Of a DNA stretch of 64,000 nucleotides, positions 36,538 through 45,928 are shown one piece after another. Each line of letters opens with the position of its first letter. Positions within the stretch are counted from its first letter, which is position 1. This stretch comes from Burkholderia guangdongensis (GTDB lineage Bacteria; Pseudomonadota; Gammaproteobacteria; Burkholderiales; Burkholderiaceae). The position numbers and the translations under genes are program-made. The stretch lies in assembly GCF_013403875.1 (NCBI RefSeq), contig NZ_JACBNX010000014.1:83550-147549 (forward strand), written 5' to 3'. The notes under the pieces are model-generated. The model saw nothing but the letters and a program-made list of their open reading frames with translations. It was not told where the DNA came from and ran no database searches.

Positions 36538-36807
36538 ATGTCGATCCACAGCTCCCACCCCGATATCGTCAAGCGCCTGAAGCGCGCCGAAGGCCATCTG
36601 CGCAGCGTGATCGCGATGCTCGAGGACGGCCGTCCGTGCGTCGAGATCGCGCAGCAGTTGCAGGCGGTCGAGAAGGCGGTCGCGAACGCGAAGCAGACGC
36701 TCGTGCACGATCACATCGACCACTGCCTCGACCATGCGGTCGAGCAAGGCGCGCAGAGCCCCGGCGACGCGATCCGCGAACTGAAAACCATCACCCGATA
36801 CCTGTGA
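36538..36807 (+). CDS. CsoR/RcnR-family metal-sensing repressor
   Basis: All-helical metal-sensing repressor of 89 residues (DUF156 family). Visible ligand residues: Cys34, His59 and Cys63, with spacing 25 and 4 exactly as in the Cu(I) sensor CsoR; an N-terminal His4 and an extra His62 recall RcnR, which uses His3, Cys35, His60 and His64 for nickel/cobalt. The downstream gene is an RcnA-like Ni/Co exporter, so nickel or cobalt is likelier from context, while the triad reads like copper. It starts right after the palindromic operator and surely represses itself and the exporter. Confidence 0.92.
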   Translation: MSIHSSHPDIVKRLKRAEGHLRSVIAMLEDGRPCVEIAQQLQAVEKAVANAKQTLVHDHIDHCLDHAVEQGAQSPGDAIRELKTITRYL

Positions 36808-36811
36808 CGCG

Positions 36812-37999
36812 ATGACCGATTTCTCCTCCCTCCTCCAGCAAGGCGCGTCGAACGCGTGGCTGTTCGTGCCGAGCGCGATCCTGCTCGGCGCGCTGCACGG
36901 GCTCGAGCCCGGCCATTCGAAGACGATGATGGCCGCGTTCATCGTCGCGATTCGCGGCACCGTCACGCAGGCGGTGCTGCTTGGCCTGTCCGCGACGCTC
37001 TCGCATACGGCCGTCGTCTGGCTCGTCGCGCTCGCCGGCATGTATCTGGGCCGCAACTGGAACATGGAAACAAGCGAGCCCTACTTCCAGATCGCGTCGG
37101 CGGTGATGATCGTCGCGATCGCGCTGTGGATGATGTGGCGTACCGCGCGCCAGCGGGGCCATGCGCACGACGATCATCGCCATGAGCACGGCCATCACCA
37201 TCACCACGACCACGCGCACGATCATGGCCACGACCACGATCACGCGCATGGCCATGCGCACGCTCATGACGAGACGCGGCACATCGACACCAGCCACGGC
37301 GCCGTCGAGCTGTCGATCTTCGAGGACGGCGTGCCGCCGCGTTTCCGCCTGCGCCGTGCGAGCCGCGACGGCCACGCGTGGTCCGCGGATCAGGTGCGCG
37401 TGCGGACCGAGCGCGTCGGCGGCGCGATGCAGACGTTCGCGTTCGTCGCGCGCGACGGCTTTCTCGAATCGGTCGACGAGATTCCGGAGCCGCATTCGTT
37501 CGTCGCGCGCCTGTCGCTCGGGCACGGCGATCACAGCCACGACTACGACGTCGTGTTCGCGGAAGACGCGCATGCGCACGCCGCGCTGCGCGCGAGCGGT
37601 CTCGAGCTCGACGTCGACGGCTTCCAGGACGCGCACGAGCGCGCACACGCGGACGACATCCGCCGCCGCTTCGCGGACCGCGAAGTGACGACCGCACAGA
37701 TCGTGATGTTCGGGCTGACGGGGGGCCTCGTGCCGTGCCCGGCGTCGATCACGGTGCTGCTGCTGTGCCTGCAGTTGAAACGGTTCGCGCTCGGCGCGAC
37801 ACTCGTGCTGTGCTTCAGCATCGGCCTCGCGCTGACGATGGTCGCGTCCGGCACGCTCGCGGCATTGAGCGTGAAGCACGTGTCGAAGCGCTGGAGCGGC
37901 TTCGGCGATTTCGCGCGCAAGGCCCCATATGTGTCCGGTGTCGTGATCCTGCTCGTCGGGATCTTCGTCGGCTACCAGGGCTACAGCGCGCTCGGCTGA
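36812..37999 (+). CDS. RcnA-like nickel/cobalt exporter, long form
   Basis: Inner-membrane metal exporter of the NiCoT/RcnA superfamily. The first helices carry the signature LLGALHGLEPGHSKTMMAAF. After three helices comes a very His-rich stretch (about residues 116-153), then about 110 residues of a beta-rich soluble domain (GVPPRFRLRRAS to LELDVDGFQD), then the second membrane half (TGGLVPCPASITVLLL). At 395 residues it is much longer than E. coli RcnA (about 274). It follows the repressor by four bases. Confidence 0.9.
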   Translation: MTDFSSLLQQGASNAWLFVPSAILLGALHGLEPGHSKTMMAAFIVAIRGTVTQAVLLGLSATLSHTAVVWLVALAGMYLGRNWNMETSEPYFQIASAVMIVAIALWMMWRTARQRGHAHDDHRHEHGHHHHHDHAHDHGHDHDHAHGHAHAHDETRHIDTSHGAVELSIFEDGVPPRFRLRRASRDGHAWSADQVRVRTERVGGAMQTFAFVARDGFLESVDEIPEPHSFVARLSLGHGDHSHDYDVVFAEDAHAHAALRASGLELDVDGFQDAHERAHADDIRRRFADREVTTAQIVMFGLTGGLVPCPASITVLLLCLQLKRFALGATLVLCFSIGLALTMVASGTLAALSVKHVSKRWSGFGDFARKAPYVSGVVILLVGIFVGYQGYSALG

Positions 38000-38030
38000 T
38001 CGCGCCACGCGGCGCATGCACGGAGGTCGG

Positions 38031-39287
38031 ATGAGTTCGCGTTCCGCCGTATCGTCCCGCCCCGCGATCCCGCGCACCGTCTGGGCGCTCGGCGTCGTGA
38101 GCCTGCTGATGGACCTGTCGTCGGAGCTCGTGCACGCGCTGCTGCCGATCTACCTGGTGTCGACGATGGGCATGAGCGTCGCCGCGCTCGGCGTGCTCGA
38201 AGGCGCGGCCGAATCCACCGCGCTGATCGTCAAGATCTTCTCCGGCGCGATCAGCGACTGGCTCGGCCGCCGCAAGGGGCTGCTGCTGTTCGGCTACGGG
38301 CTCGCGGCGCTGACGAAACCGCTCTTCCCGCTCGCGACCGTGCCCGGCACCGTGATCGCCGCGCGGCTCGTCGATCGCGTCGGCAAGGGCATCCGCGGCG
38401 CGCCGCGCGACGCACTCGTCGCCGACGTCGCGCCACCCGAGATCCAGGGCGCATGCTTCGGGTTGCGCCAGTCGATGGATACCATCGGCGCGTTCGCGGG
38501 CCCGCTCTGCGCGATCGTGCTGATGTTCGCGTTCGCCGATCACATCCGCGCGGTGCTGTGGTTCGCGGTCGTGCCCGCGTTCGCGACCGTCGCGGTGCTG
38601 CTGTTCGGCGTGCGCGAGCCCGATGCCGGCACGCTGCCGCCCGACTCGGCGCACAACCCCGCGCACGGCCCGAAGCGCGCGGCCCGCGCGTTCCGCTCGC
38701 CGCTGCACTGGCGCGCGCTGCGCGAATTCTCCCCGCGCTACTGGTTCGTCGTGACGATCGGCGCGACGTTCACGCTCGCGCGCTTCAGCGAGGCGTTCCT
38801 CGTGCTGCGCGCGCAGCAGACCGGCATGAATCTCGCGTGGATTCCGTCGGTGATGGTCGTGATGAGTGTCGCGTATGCGCTGTCCGCGTATCCGGTCGGG
38901 ATCGTGTCGGATCGCATCGGCCGCCGCGCGCTGCTCGCGCTCGGGATGGCGCTGCTGATCGTCGCGGACCTCCTGCTCGGCGCGCGGGCGGACAAGGCCG
39001 TCGTGTTCGCGGGCGTCGCCGCGTGGGGGCTGCACATGGGCTTCACGCAGGGGATTCTCGCGGCGATGGTCGCTCAGACCGCGCCGGCGTCGCTGCGCGG
39101 CACCGCGTTCGGCGTGTTCAATCTTGCCAGCGGAATCGCGATGCTCCTCGCGAGCGCGATCGCCGGCGCGATCTGGCAGCGCTTCGGCGCATCGACGATG
39201 TTCTTCTGCGGCGCGGCACTCGTGATCGTGCCGCTGCTGATGTGCGCATTCGCGCCGGCCGGCGCGGCGGACGACAAAAAGGCGTGA
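38031..39287 (+). CDS. MFS transporter, NreB-like
   Basis: Twelve-helix major facilitator of 418 residues. ATG 38031 is chosen over 38016 because GGAGG stands five bases upstream. VSLLMDLSSELVHALLPIYL and SDWLGRRKGLLLFGYGLAAL resemble the NreB-like branch linked to nickel resistance, but the His-rich C-terminus of classical NreB is absent. It is cotranscribed with the RcnA-like exporter (31-base gap). Role in metal efflux is inferred from context. Confidence 0.8.
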   Translation: MSSRSAVSSRPAIPRTVWALGVVSLLMDLSSELVHALLPIYLVSTMGMSVAALGVLEGAAESTALIVKIFSGAISDWLGRRKGLLLFGYGLAALTKPLFPLATVPGTVIAARLVDRVGKGIRGAPRDALVADVAPPEIQGACFGLRQSMDTIGAFAGPLCAIVLMFAFADHIRAVLWFAVVPAFATVAVLLFGVREPDAGTLPPDSAHNPAHGPKRAARAFRSPLHWRALREFSPRYWFVVTIGATFTLARFSEAFLVLRAQQTGMNLAWIPSVMVVMSVAYALSAYPVGIVSDRIGRRALLALGMALLIVADLLLGARADKAVVFAGVAAWGLHMGFTQGILAAMVAQTAPASLRGTAFGVFNLASGIAMLLASAIAGAIWQRFGASTMFFCGAALVIVPLLMCAFAPAGAADDKKA

Positions 39288-39396
39288 CGCGCGGGATGGC
39301 CGCGCGTCACGCCTCGTCGGGCGCTGCAAGGTACTGCGTGGTGACTGCGCGGTTGTTGCGCGGTTACCGTGAAGTTACCGCGCAGTTACCGTGCAA

Positions 39397-39654
39397 TTAT
39401 TGCGACTGCGCGCCGGCCTGGGCCTGCACGGCGGCCTGATGCTGCGCGGCCGCTTCCTGCGCGTGCTTCTTTGCGAGGTGGTGGCCGACGATGCAGCCGC
39501 CGACCGCGCCCGCGACCGCATGGTGGCCCGCGTAGTGGCCGGCGACGCCGCCGACCACCGCGCCCTTCAGACAGCCCGCGGCCTGCGCGGTGCCGACCGT
39601 CGCGACGGCCAGTGCGGCGGCGGCCGCGAACAGCTTGATCTTGTTGGTTTTCAT
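39397..39654 (-). CDS. Small secreted glycine-zipper protein
   Basis: 85 residues: signal peptide (LFAAAAALAVATVGTAQAAG), then a glycine-zipper-like segment GAVVGGVAGHYAGHHAVAGA with His residues, and an Ala/Gln-rich tail. Similar small exported proteins recur in Burkholderia. Function unknown; envelope association likely. Confidence 0.75.
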   Translation of the reverse strand: MKTNKIKLFAAAAALAVATVGTAQAAGCLKGAVVGGVAGHYAGHHAVAGAVGGCIVGHHLAKKHAQEAAAQHQAAVQAQAGAQSQ

Positions 39655-39707
39655 GTGCTCACGCTCCGAGTTGAAGTGGGTCGGATATTAGGCGCTTTTA
39701 CGCGACT

Positions 39708-40016
39708 TCAATAGCCCCCGCGCTCGCCATCGTGCCATCCGTGCTCACGCTCGCGCCACTGATGTTCGCGCCATTCGCGACGGCGCCATTCCTGCTCGCG
39801 CCATTCGCGTTCACGCCAGCCGTCGTCGCGATAGCCGACCGGCGCATACCCAACGGGCGCATACGCAACAGGCGGCGCGACGTACACGGGCTCCGGCGCC
39901 GGCGCATAGACGCCGGGCACGCCGAGACCGATCGCGACGTCGACGTGGGCCGACGCCGCGGTCGAGCCCGCGAGCGCTGCAAAACCGAGTACCGCACCGA
40001 TCAGGATCTTGTTCAT
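39708..40016 (-). CDS. Small secreted Arg/Trp/Glu-rich repeat protein
   Basis: 102 residues from ATG 40016, which has GGGAGTCACGAG upstream on its strand. Signal peptide AVLGFAALAGSTAASAH, a Pro/Tyr-rich centre (YAPAPEPVYVAPPVAYAPVG), then five near copies of WRERE/WREQE. Related to small exported YXWGXW-like and WRE-repeat proteins of Burkholderia. Function unknown. Confidence 0.75.
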   Translation of the reverse strand: MNKILIGAVLGFAALAGSTAASAHVDVAIGLGVPGVYAPAPEPVYVAPPVAYAPVGYAPVGYRDDGWREREWREQEWRRREWREHQWREREHGWHDGERGGY

Positions 40017-40153
40017 CTCGTGACTCCCGCGCACATTGAAGTGCTTCATGTGAATACGGTTCGGAGTCTAGGCGTCGGCCTGCGATACAGGTGCAACGGC
40101 CATGCGAGAGAAGTAACCGCAGGTAACGCGTCCCTCGGCGCGGCCACGCCCGT

Positions 40154-41155
40154 TCAGCCGGCGCTTTGCAGCCAGTGCACGCTGAAGTGCCGGGCGGCGT
40201 CGGTCCACACCGCGGCGGGCTCGAAGCCGGCGCGCGCGGCGATCGCGCGGAAGCCGGCGATCGTGAACTTGTACGAGTTTTCGGTATGGATGCGCTCGCC
40301 GTCGTCGAAGTCGAATACGCGGCCGAGCACGCGGGCCGTCTGCGTGCGCAGGCTGACGAGATGCATCTCGATGCGCGTGCGCAGCGGATCGTAGTGCGCG
40401 TGATGCGCGAAGCCGTCGACGTCGAAGTCCGCGCCGAGCTCGTCGTTCGCGCGCCGCAGCAGGTTCAGGTTGAACTGCGCGGTCACGCCCTGCGCGTCGT
40501 TGTACGCGCGATGCAGCGTCGCCGGATCCTTCACGAGATCGACGCCGACGAGCAATCCGCCGCCGCGCAGCAGCCGCGCCGCATCGCGCAGGAACGCGTC
40601 CGCTTCGTCCGGCGAGAAGTTGCCGATCGTCGAGCCGGGGAAGAAGCCGATCCGCTTCCCGCGCGTCACGGGCAGCGCCGCGAGCTGCTCCGGCTTCGTG
40701 TAGTCGGCCGCGAGCGGTACGACGTCGAGCCGCGGATACGCGTCGCGCAACCGCTGCGCGGCGCCGTGCAGATGGTCGGCCGAGATGTCGACCGGGATGT
40801 AGCGCGCGGGCGCGCCGTCGCGCGCGAACGCGTCGAGCAGGATGCGGATCTTCGCGAGCGAGCCGGCGCCGAACTCGACGATGTCCGCATCCGCGCCGAC
40901 GCGCCGCACGATGTCGCTCGCATGCGCGCGCAGGATGCCGAGCTCGGTGCGGGTCGGATAGTACTCGGGCAGCTCGCAGATGCGGTCGAACAGCGCGGAG
41001 CCGGCCGCGTCGTAGAAGTATTTCGGCGGAATGCTCCGCGGCGAGCGCGACAGGCCCGCGAGCAGGTCACGGCCGAACGCGCTCGCGTGCGCCGGCATGG
41101 TCGGTGGCGGCGGCGGGCCGCCATGCACGGCGGCCGGATCAGACGTCTCTCGCAA
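40154..41155 (-). CDS. egtD: L-histidine N-alpha-methyltransferase EgtD
   Basis: AdoMet-dependent enzyme that trimethylates histidine to hercynine, first step of ergothioneine synthesis. 333 residues with the family signatures PPKYFYDAAGSALFDRICEL, EYYPTRTELGIL, IVEFGAGSLAKIRILLDA and FFPGSTIGNFSPDEADAFL. The start overlaps the end of egtB by 17 bases on the same strand, so the two are coupled. Confidence 0.96.
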   Translation of the reverse strand: MRETSDPAAVHGGPPPPPTMPAHASAFGRDLLAGLSRSPRSIPPKYFYDAAGSALFDRICELPEYYPTRTELGILRAHASDIVRRVGADADIVEFGAGSLAKIRILLDAFARDGAPARYIPVDISADHLHGAAQRLRDAYPRLDVVPLAADYTKPEQLAALPVTRGKRIGFFPGSTIGNFSPDEADAFLRDAARLLRGGGLLVGVDLVKDPATLHRAYNDAQGVTAQFNLNLLRRANDELGADFDVDGFAHHAHYDPLRTRIEMHLVSLRTQTARVLGRVFDFDDGERIHTENSYKFTIAGFRAIAARAGFEPAAVWTDAARHFSVHWLQSAG

Positions 41156-42401
41156 GACGGACTCCCGAGAATTGCCAGCGCGCGGCCGGCGGAAAGAAGT
41201 TGCGGTACGTCGGCCGCGTGTGGCCCGGCGGCGTTGCGACGCTGCCGCCGCGCAGCACCTGCTGCCCGACCATGAACTTGCCGTTGTACTCGGCCGCGAT
41301 GCCCGCGAACGGCCGGAATCCCGGATACGGCCCGTACGCGGAGCGCGTCCACTGCCACACGTGGCCGGTCATCTGGCGGATGCCGTCCGCATGGAACGCG
41401 GCCTCCCACTCGAACTCGGTCGGCAGCCGCGCGCCCGCCCATTCCGCATACGCGGCCGCTTCGTAAAAGCTCACGTGCTCGACCGGCGCGCCGGGCTCGA
41501 GCGGCCGCAGCCCGCGCGGGCCGAACGCGTGCCACCCGGCATGCGGCGCGTCGCGCGCGATGCTCGCACGGTCGGCCGGGAACCAGTATGCGGGCGCGTG
41601 CAGCCCGTTCTGCTGCACGATCGCCCAGCCGTCCGACAGCCACAGCGACGCTCGTTCGTAGCCGCCGTCGGCGATGAACGCCGCATAGTCGGCGTTCGTC
41701 ACCAGGCGATCGGCGATCTCGTACTGCGCGAGCAGGATCGCGTGGCGCGGCCGCTCGTTGTCGAACGCGAAGTCCGGGCCGTCGTGACCGATGTCGACCC
41801 GGCCGCCCGGCTGGCGCAGCCAGCGCACCGGCTCCGGCTCCGGCTCCGGCTCGGCCGGCGGCGGCGCGTGCGCGGCGTCGGGTCGGAAGTCGGGTAGACC
41901 GTTCGGCCGATAAGCGGGCAGCAGCGGATTGCACGAGAACGCATGAAGGATGTCGGTGACGATCAGCTCCTGATGCTGCTGCTCGTGATGGAGTCCGAGC
42001 TCGATCTCCGGCGCGATCGTGTCGATGAGGTGCGAATCGGCGTCGCGGATCGCCTGCAGCATCGCTTCGTCGACGTGGCGCCGGTATGCGTGCACCTCGC
42101 CGAGCGACGGACGCGTGAGCAGCCCGCGCTGCGGCCGCGGATGCCGCGGGCCCAGCGATTCGTAGTAGGAGTTGAACAGGAAGCGATAGGTGTCGTCGAA
42201 CGGCACGTAGCCGGCGATGCGCGGCGTCAATACCGCCGCTTCGAAGAACCACGTCGTATGCGCGAGATGCCACTTCGTCGGGCTCGCGTCGGGCATCGAC
42301 TGAATGGTCTGATCTTCGGCGGACAGCGTCTTCGCGAGCTCGACGCTGAACGCACGGACCTCCTGATAGCGGTGCTGAAGCCGGGAAACGAGGGAGCTCA
42401 T
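41139..42401 (-). CDS. egtB: Ergothioneine sulfoxide synthase EgtB
   Basis: Non-heme iron enzyme that joins hercynine to a thiol donor. 420 residues: N-terminal DinB-like domain with the iron ligands visible in KWHLAHTTWFFE and LHHEQQHQELI, and a C-terminal formylglycine-generating-enzyme (FGE-sulfatase) domain ending SGVRLARDV. A short Pro-Glu repeat (PEPEPEPEP) links the domains. No egtA, egtC or egtE is present; many proteobacteria keep only egtBD, with EgtB using cysteine directly and another lyase completing the path. Confidence 0.95.
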   Translation of the reverse strand: MSSLVSRLQHRYQEVRAFSVELAKTLSAEDQTIQSMPDASPTKWHLAHTTWFFEAAVLTPRIAGYVPFDDTYRFLFNSYYESLGPRHPRPQRGLLTRPSLGEVHAYRRHVDEAMLQAIRDADSHLIDTIAPEIELGLHHEQQHQELIVTDILHAFSCNPLLPAYRPNGLPDFRPDAAHAPPPAEPEPEPEPVRWLRQPGGRVDIGHDGPDFAFDNERPRHAILLAQYEIADRLVTNADYAAFIADGGYERASLWLSDGWAIVQQNGLHAPAYWFPADRASIARDAPHAGWHAFGPRGLRPLEPGAPVEHVSFYEAAAYAEWAGARLPTEFEWEAAFHADGIRQMTGHVWQWTRSAYGPYPGFRPFAGIAAEYNGKFMVGQQVLRGGSVATPPGHTRPTYRNFFPPAARWQFSGVRLARDV

Positions 42402-42620
42402 CGGTTATACCGTCCACGTCACGACGACTGTTTCGGAAGTGGAGGCCGCGCAAGCGACGCGCGCGGCCGGCGAACGACCCGCGATGCTGCGATGGCGGGA
42501 GCGCGTTGCGGCTGCTGTTGCAGCAGTATGGCGCAGAAATGTGAATGTCGCGAATCGGACAGGCGCTCGCCGCGAAACATCGGCGTAAGCGGATGGAAAG
42601 AATTTGGCCGTTCGCGCGGG

Positions 42621-42638
42621 GCGAAAAAAATTTTTCGC
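42621..42638. repeat. Perfect palindrome upstream of the ECF41 promoter
   Basis: GCGAAAAAAATTTTTCGC, an 18-base perfect palindrome, six bases before the ECF-type promoter and between divergent genes. It could act as a terminator stem or a protein site. Confidence 0.5.
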
Positions 42639-42643
42639 GTCGA

Positions 42644-42670
42644 TGTCACACGCGGGACGGTTGCGTCGTC
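42644..42670 (+). promoter_or_regulatory. ECF41-type promoter
   Basis: TGTCACA (42644-42650), 16-base spacer, CGTC (42667-42670), 33 bases before the start of the decarboxylase-like gene. This matches the known ECF41 promoter design (TGTCACA and CGTC), so the sigma factor in this operon probably drives its own transcription. The rest of the 302-base gap between egtB and this operon holds only the palindrome just upstream. Confidence 0.75.
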
Positions 42671-42703
42671 ATGTCATCGGAACCCACACGAGGAGATGAA
42701 ACC

Positions 42704-43174
42704 ATGACTGCCAAACTCGATCCGTTCGCCGCCGCGCCCGCACTGATGAAGACGTGGATGGGCACGTCGATGGCCGTTGCCGCGAGCCTCGAACCGAGCC
42801 TGTCCGAGCTGGTCAAGATTCGCGCGTCGCAGATCAACGCCTGCGCGAACTGCCTTAACATGCATACCGCCGACGCACGCGCGAACGGCGAGACGGAGCA
42901 GCGTCTATACCTGCTGGCTGCGTGGCGCGACGCGCCATGCTTCACCGATCGCGAACGCGCGGCGCTCGGCTGGACCGACGCGCTGACGCGGCTCTCCGAA
43001 GGCCACGCGCTCGCCGATGCCTACGACGCGCTGAACGCGCACTTTACGCAGGAGGAACAGGTGAAGCTCACGCTGATGATCAACGTGATCAACGGCTGGA
43101 ACCGTCTCGCGGTCGGCTTCGGGCTGTGGGTCGAGCCGGCGGCGGCGAAGGCGTCGATGGCGGCCGTTCGATGA
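42704..43174 (+). CDS. Carboxymuconolactone decarboxylase/AhpD-family protein
   Basis: AhpD-fold protein of 156 residues with the redox motif C47-A-N-C50 followed by His54 (CANCLNMH), so a peroxidase-like or thiol-disulfide activity is possible. The ATG at 42704 follows GAGGAG. Proteins of this family are the known genomic partners of ECF41 sigma factors, and here it overlaps the sigma gene by four bases. Confidence 0.92.
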   Translation: MTAKLDPFAAAPALMKTWMGTSMAVAASLEPSLSELVKIRASQINACANCLNMHTADARANGETEQRLYLLAAWRDAPCFTDRERAALGWTDALTRLSEGHALADAYDALNAHFTQEEQVKLTLMINVINGWNRLAVGFGLWVEPAAAKASMAAVR

Positions 43175-44046
43175 CGCCCGGCGATCCGGCCGATGGCGCC
43201 AACGCGGCCGACGCGGCCGCGAGCTTCGATCCGCTGCGTCGCGTGCTGGTGCGCGTCGCGTACCGGATGCTCGGCTCCATCGCGGACGCCGAGGACGTCG
43301 TGCAGGACGCGTTCATCCGCTGGATGGGCACCGAGCGCGCGGAGGTGCGCGTGCCGGAGGCGTTCCTGCGCCGGATGGTGATGCGGCTCTGCCTCGATCA
43401 GCTGAAGTCCGCGCGGCACCGGCACGAGACGTACGTTGGCCCGTGGCTGCCGGACCCGGTCATCGACGATGACGAGCAGGAAGACGTCACGCTGCCGCTG
43501 ATGCTCGCGCTCGAGCGCCTGTCGCCGCTCGAGCGCGCGGCGTTCCTGCTGCACGATGTGTTCGGGCTGGACTTCGACGAAGTCGCCGCGACGATCGGAC
43601 GCGAACCGGCCGCGTGCCGGCAGCTCGCGGCGCGCGCGCGGACGCACGTGCGCGATGCGCGTCCGCGCTTTCGCGTCGAGAAGCAGCGCGGCCTCGAGAT
43701 CGCGAACGCGTTCTTCGCGGCCTCACGCAGCGGCGACATGAGCGCGCTCGGCGCGTTGCTCGCGGCGGACGTGAGTCTGCATGCGGACGGCGGCGGCAAG
43801 CGGCCGGCGGCCGGCAAGCCGGTGCTCGGCTTCGACCGCGTGATGAAGGTGCACGAATATCTGGCGGACCTGTTCCGGCGGAACGGCTCGACGCTCGTGC
43901 GCGCGGGCTTCGTGAACGGCCTGCCCGGTTTCGTCACGCTGGAGGCGGATGGTGAACTGCAGACGACCGCGCTCGAGATCGAGGATGGGAAGATCGTGGG
44001 AATTTATGTGGTTCGTAATCCGGATAAATTGCGGCATTTGCATTGA
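43171..44046 (+). CDS. ECF41-family RNA polymerase sigma factor (SigJ-like)
   Basis: Extracytoplasmic-function sigma factor of 291 residues: sigma2 (VAYRMLGSIADAEDVVQDAF), sigma4 (LSPLERAAFLLHDVFGLDFD) and a C-terminal SnoaL-like domain (from about residue 180) that in ECF41 proteins replaces a separate anti-sigma factor and modulates activity. The segment NGLPGF in the SnoaL part matches the conserved NGxPG loop of the group. Translationally coupled to the AhpD-like gene. Confidence 0.93.
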   Translation: MTPGDPADGANAADAAASFDPLRRVLVRVAYRMLGSIADAEDVVQDAFIRWMGTERAEVRVPEAFLRRMVMRLCLDQLKSARHRHETYVGPWLPDPVIDDDEQEDVTLPLMLALERLSPLERAAFLLHDVFGLDFDEVAATIGREPAACRQLAARARTHVRDARPRFRVEKQRGLEIANAFFAASRSGDMSALGALLAADVSLHADGGGKRPAAGKPVLGFDRVMKVHEYLADLFRRNGSTLVRAGFVNGLPGFVTLEADGELQTTALEIEDGKIVGIYVVRNPDKLRHLH

Positions 44047-44110
44047 TGGGGGAGCAGCCTCGCTCGTTGTGTTGATCGACGTCCGCCCCGCCACTCCACC
44101 CCCACCTCCC

Positions 44111-45928
44111 TCACTCCACCGTCACCGATTTCGCGAGATTCCTCGGCTTGTCGATATCCGCGCCGCGAATGCACGCCGCGTGATACGCGAGCAACTGCAG
44201 CGGCACGACGTGCAGAATCGGCGACAGCAGCCCGTAGTAATCCGGCATCCTCAGCACCGAGACCCCGTCGCCGTTGTCGATCCGCGTATCCGCGTCGGCG
44301 AACACATACAGTTGCCCGCCCCGCGCCCTCACCTCCTGCATGTTCGATTTCAGCTTCTCGAGCAGCGTGTCGTTCGGCGCGATCGTCGCAACCGGCATCG
44401 TGTGCGTGACGAGCGCGAGCGGCCCGTGCTTCAGCTCGCCGGCCGGATACGCTTCCGCGTGGATGTACGAAATCTCCTTCAGCTTCAGCGCGCCTTCGAG
44501 CGCGATCGGGTAATGCAGCCCGCGGCCGAGGAACAGCGCGTTCTCGTGCTGCGCGAACTCGGCCGCCCAGCGTGCGATCTGCGGCTCGAGCGCGAGCACG
44601 TCGGCCAGCGCGTCGGGCAGCCGGCGCAGCTGCATCGTGTAGCGCGCGAGCTGCGCGTCGTCGACGAAACCGCGCATCCGCCCGAGCGTGACCGCGAGGA
44701 TGAACAGCGCGACGAGCTGCGTCGTGAACGCCTTCGTCGACGCGACGCCGATCTCCGGGCCCGCGCGGGTGAGAAAACGCAGCCCGGTCTGGCGCACCAT
44801 CGCGCTCGTCGGCACGTTGCAGATCGCGAGCGTGTCGAGATGGCCGAGCGACTGCGCATACTTGAGCGCCGCGAGCGTGTCGGCGGTTTCGCCGGACTGC
44901 GACACGACCACGACGAGCGTGTTCGGCGTCGCGAGCGCGTCGCTGTAGCGATATTCGCTCGCGATCTCGACCTGCGCGGGCACCCGCGCGATCGTCTCGA
45001 GCCAGCGGCGCGCGGTCAGCCCGGAATAGTGGCTCGTGCCGCATGCGAGGATCAGCACGTTGTCGATCTGCTCGAACACGCGCTGCGCGTCCGGGCCGAA
45101 CACGGCCGGATCGAACAGGCCGGCATCCGGAATCGTCGCGGCGACCGCGCGCGGCTGCTCGAAGATCTCCTTCTGCATGAAATGCCGATACGCGCCGAGC
45201 TCGACGATGCCGTCGCCCGACGCCACGGTCTGCACCGGCCGCTCGACCGGCGAGCCGTGCTGATTCACGATTCTCGCCCCACCCGGCGTCAGCTCGACGA
45301 TGTCGCCTTCCTCGAGAAAAATGAAGCGCTCGGTGATCCCCGCGAGCGCGAGCGCGTCCGACGCGAGAAAGTATTCGCCGTCCTTCAGCCCGACGACGAG
45401 CGGCGAGCCGACCCGCGCGCCGATCAGCCGGTGTGGCTCTGTCTTGCTGAACACCGCGATCGCGTACGCGCCGCGCAGCTGCGAGGTCGCGTCGCGCACC
45501 GCGGACAGCAGATCGCCGTGGTACTTGCTGTGGATCAGGTGCGCGACGACTTCGGTGTCGGTCTGGCCGTCGAACACATAGTTCTGATCAGATAGTTGCG
45601 AACGCAACGTTTCGTGATTCTCGATGATGCCGTTGTGCACGAGCGCGATCTCGTCGCGCGAGAAGATCGGATGCGCGTTGCAGGTCGCCGGCGCGCCATG
45701 CGTCGCCCAGCGCGTATGCGCGATGCCGGTGTCGCCGGTGAGCCCGGCGTCGAGCACGTGCGCTTCGAGATCCGCGACGCGCGACACGCTGCGTTCTCGT
45801 CGCGCCTCGCCGTCGACGACGGTCGCGACGCCGCACGAATCGTAGCCGCGATATTCGAGGCGGCGTAAGCCTTCGATCAGAACCGGAACGATGTTCCGTT
45901 GCGCAACCGCGCCGACGATCCCACACAT
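44111..45928 (-). CDS. glmS: Glutamine--fructose-6-phosphate aminotransferase GlmS
   Basis: Makes glucosamine-6-phosphate from fructose-6-phosphate and glutamine, the entry to UDP-GlcNAc. 605 residues: catalytic Cys2 ([12 protein letters not shown]), glutaminase domain, two SIS domains ([36 protein letters not shown]) and the canonical C-terminus [14 protein letters not shown] stands ten bases upstream of the ATG. I see no glmS ribozyme, as expected outside Gram-positives. It stands alone, not next to glmU, so a second copy elsewhere in the genome is possible. Confidence 0.97.
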   Translation of the reverse strand: MCGIVGAVAQRNIVPVLIEGLRRLEYRGYDSCGVATVVDGEARRERSVSRVADLEAHVLDAGLTGDTGIAHTRWATHGAPATCNAHPIFSRDEIALVHNGIIENHETLRSQLSDQNYVFDGQTDTEVVAHLIHSKYHGDLLSAVRDATSQLRGAYAIAVFSKTEPHRLIGARVGSPLVVGLKDGEYFLASDALALAGITERFIFLEEGDIVELTPGGARIVNQHGSPVERPVQTVASGDGIVELGAYRHFMQKEIFEQPRAVAATIPDAGLFDPAVFGPDAQRVFEQIDNVLILACGTSHYSGLTARRWLETIARVPAQVEIASEYRYSDALATPNTLVVVVSQSGETADTLAALKYAQSLGHLDTLAICNVPTSAMVRQTGLRFLTRAGPEIGVASTKAFTTQLVALFILAVTLGRMRGFVDDAQLARYTMQLRRLPDALADVLALEPQIARWAAEFAQHENALFLGRGLHYPIALEGALKLKEISYIHAEAYPAGELKHGPLALVTHTMPVATIAPNDTLLEKLKSNMQEVRARGGQLYVFADADTRIDNGDGVSVLRMPDYYGLLSPILHVVPLQLLAYHAACIRGADIDKPRNLAKSVTVE

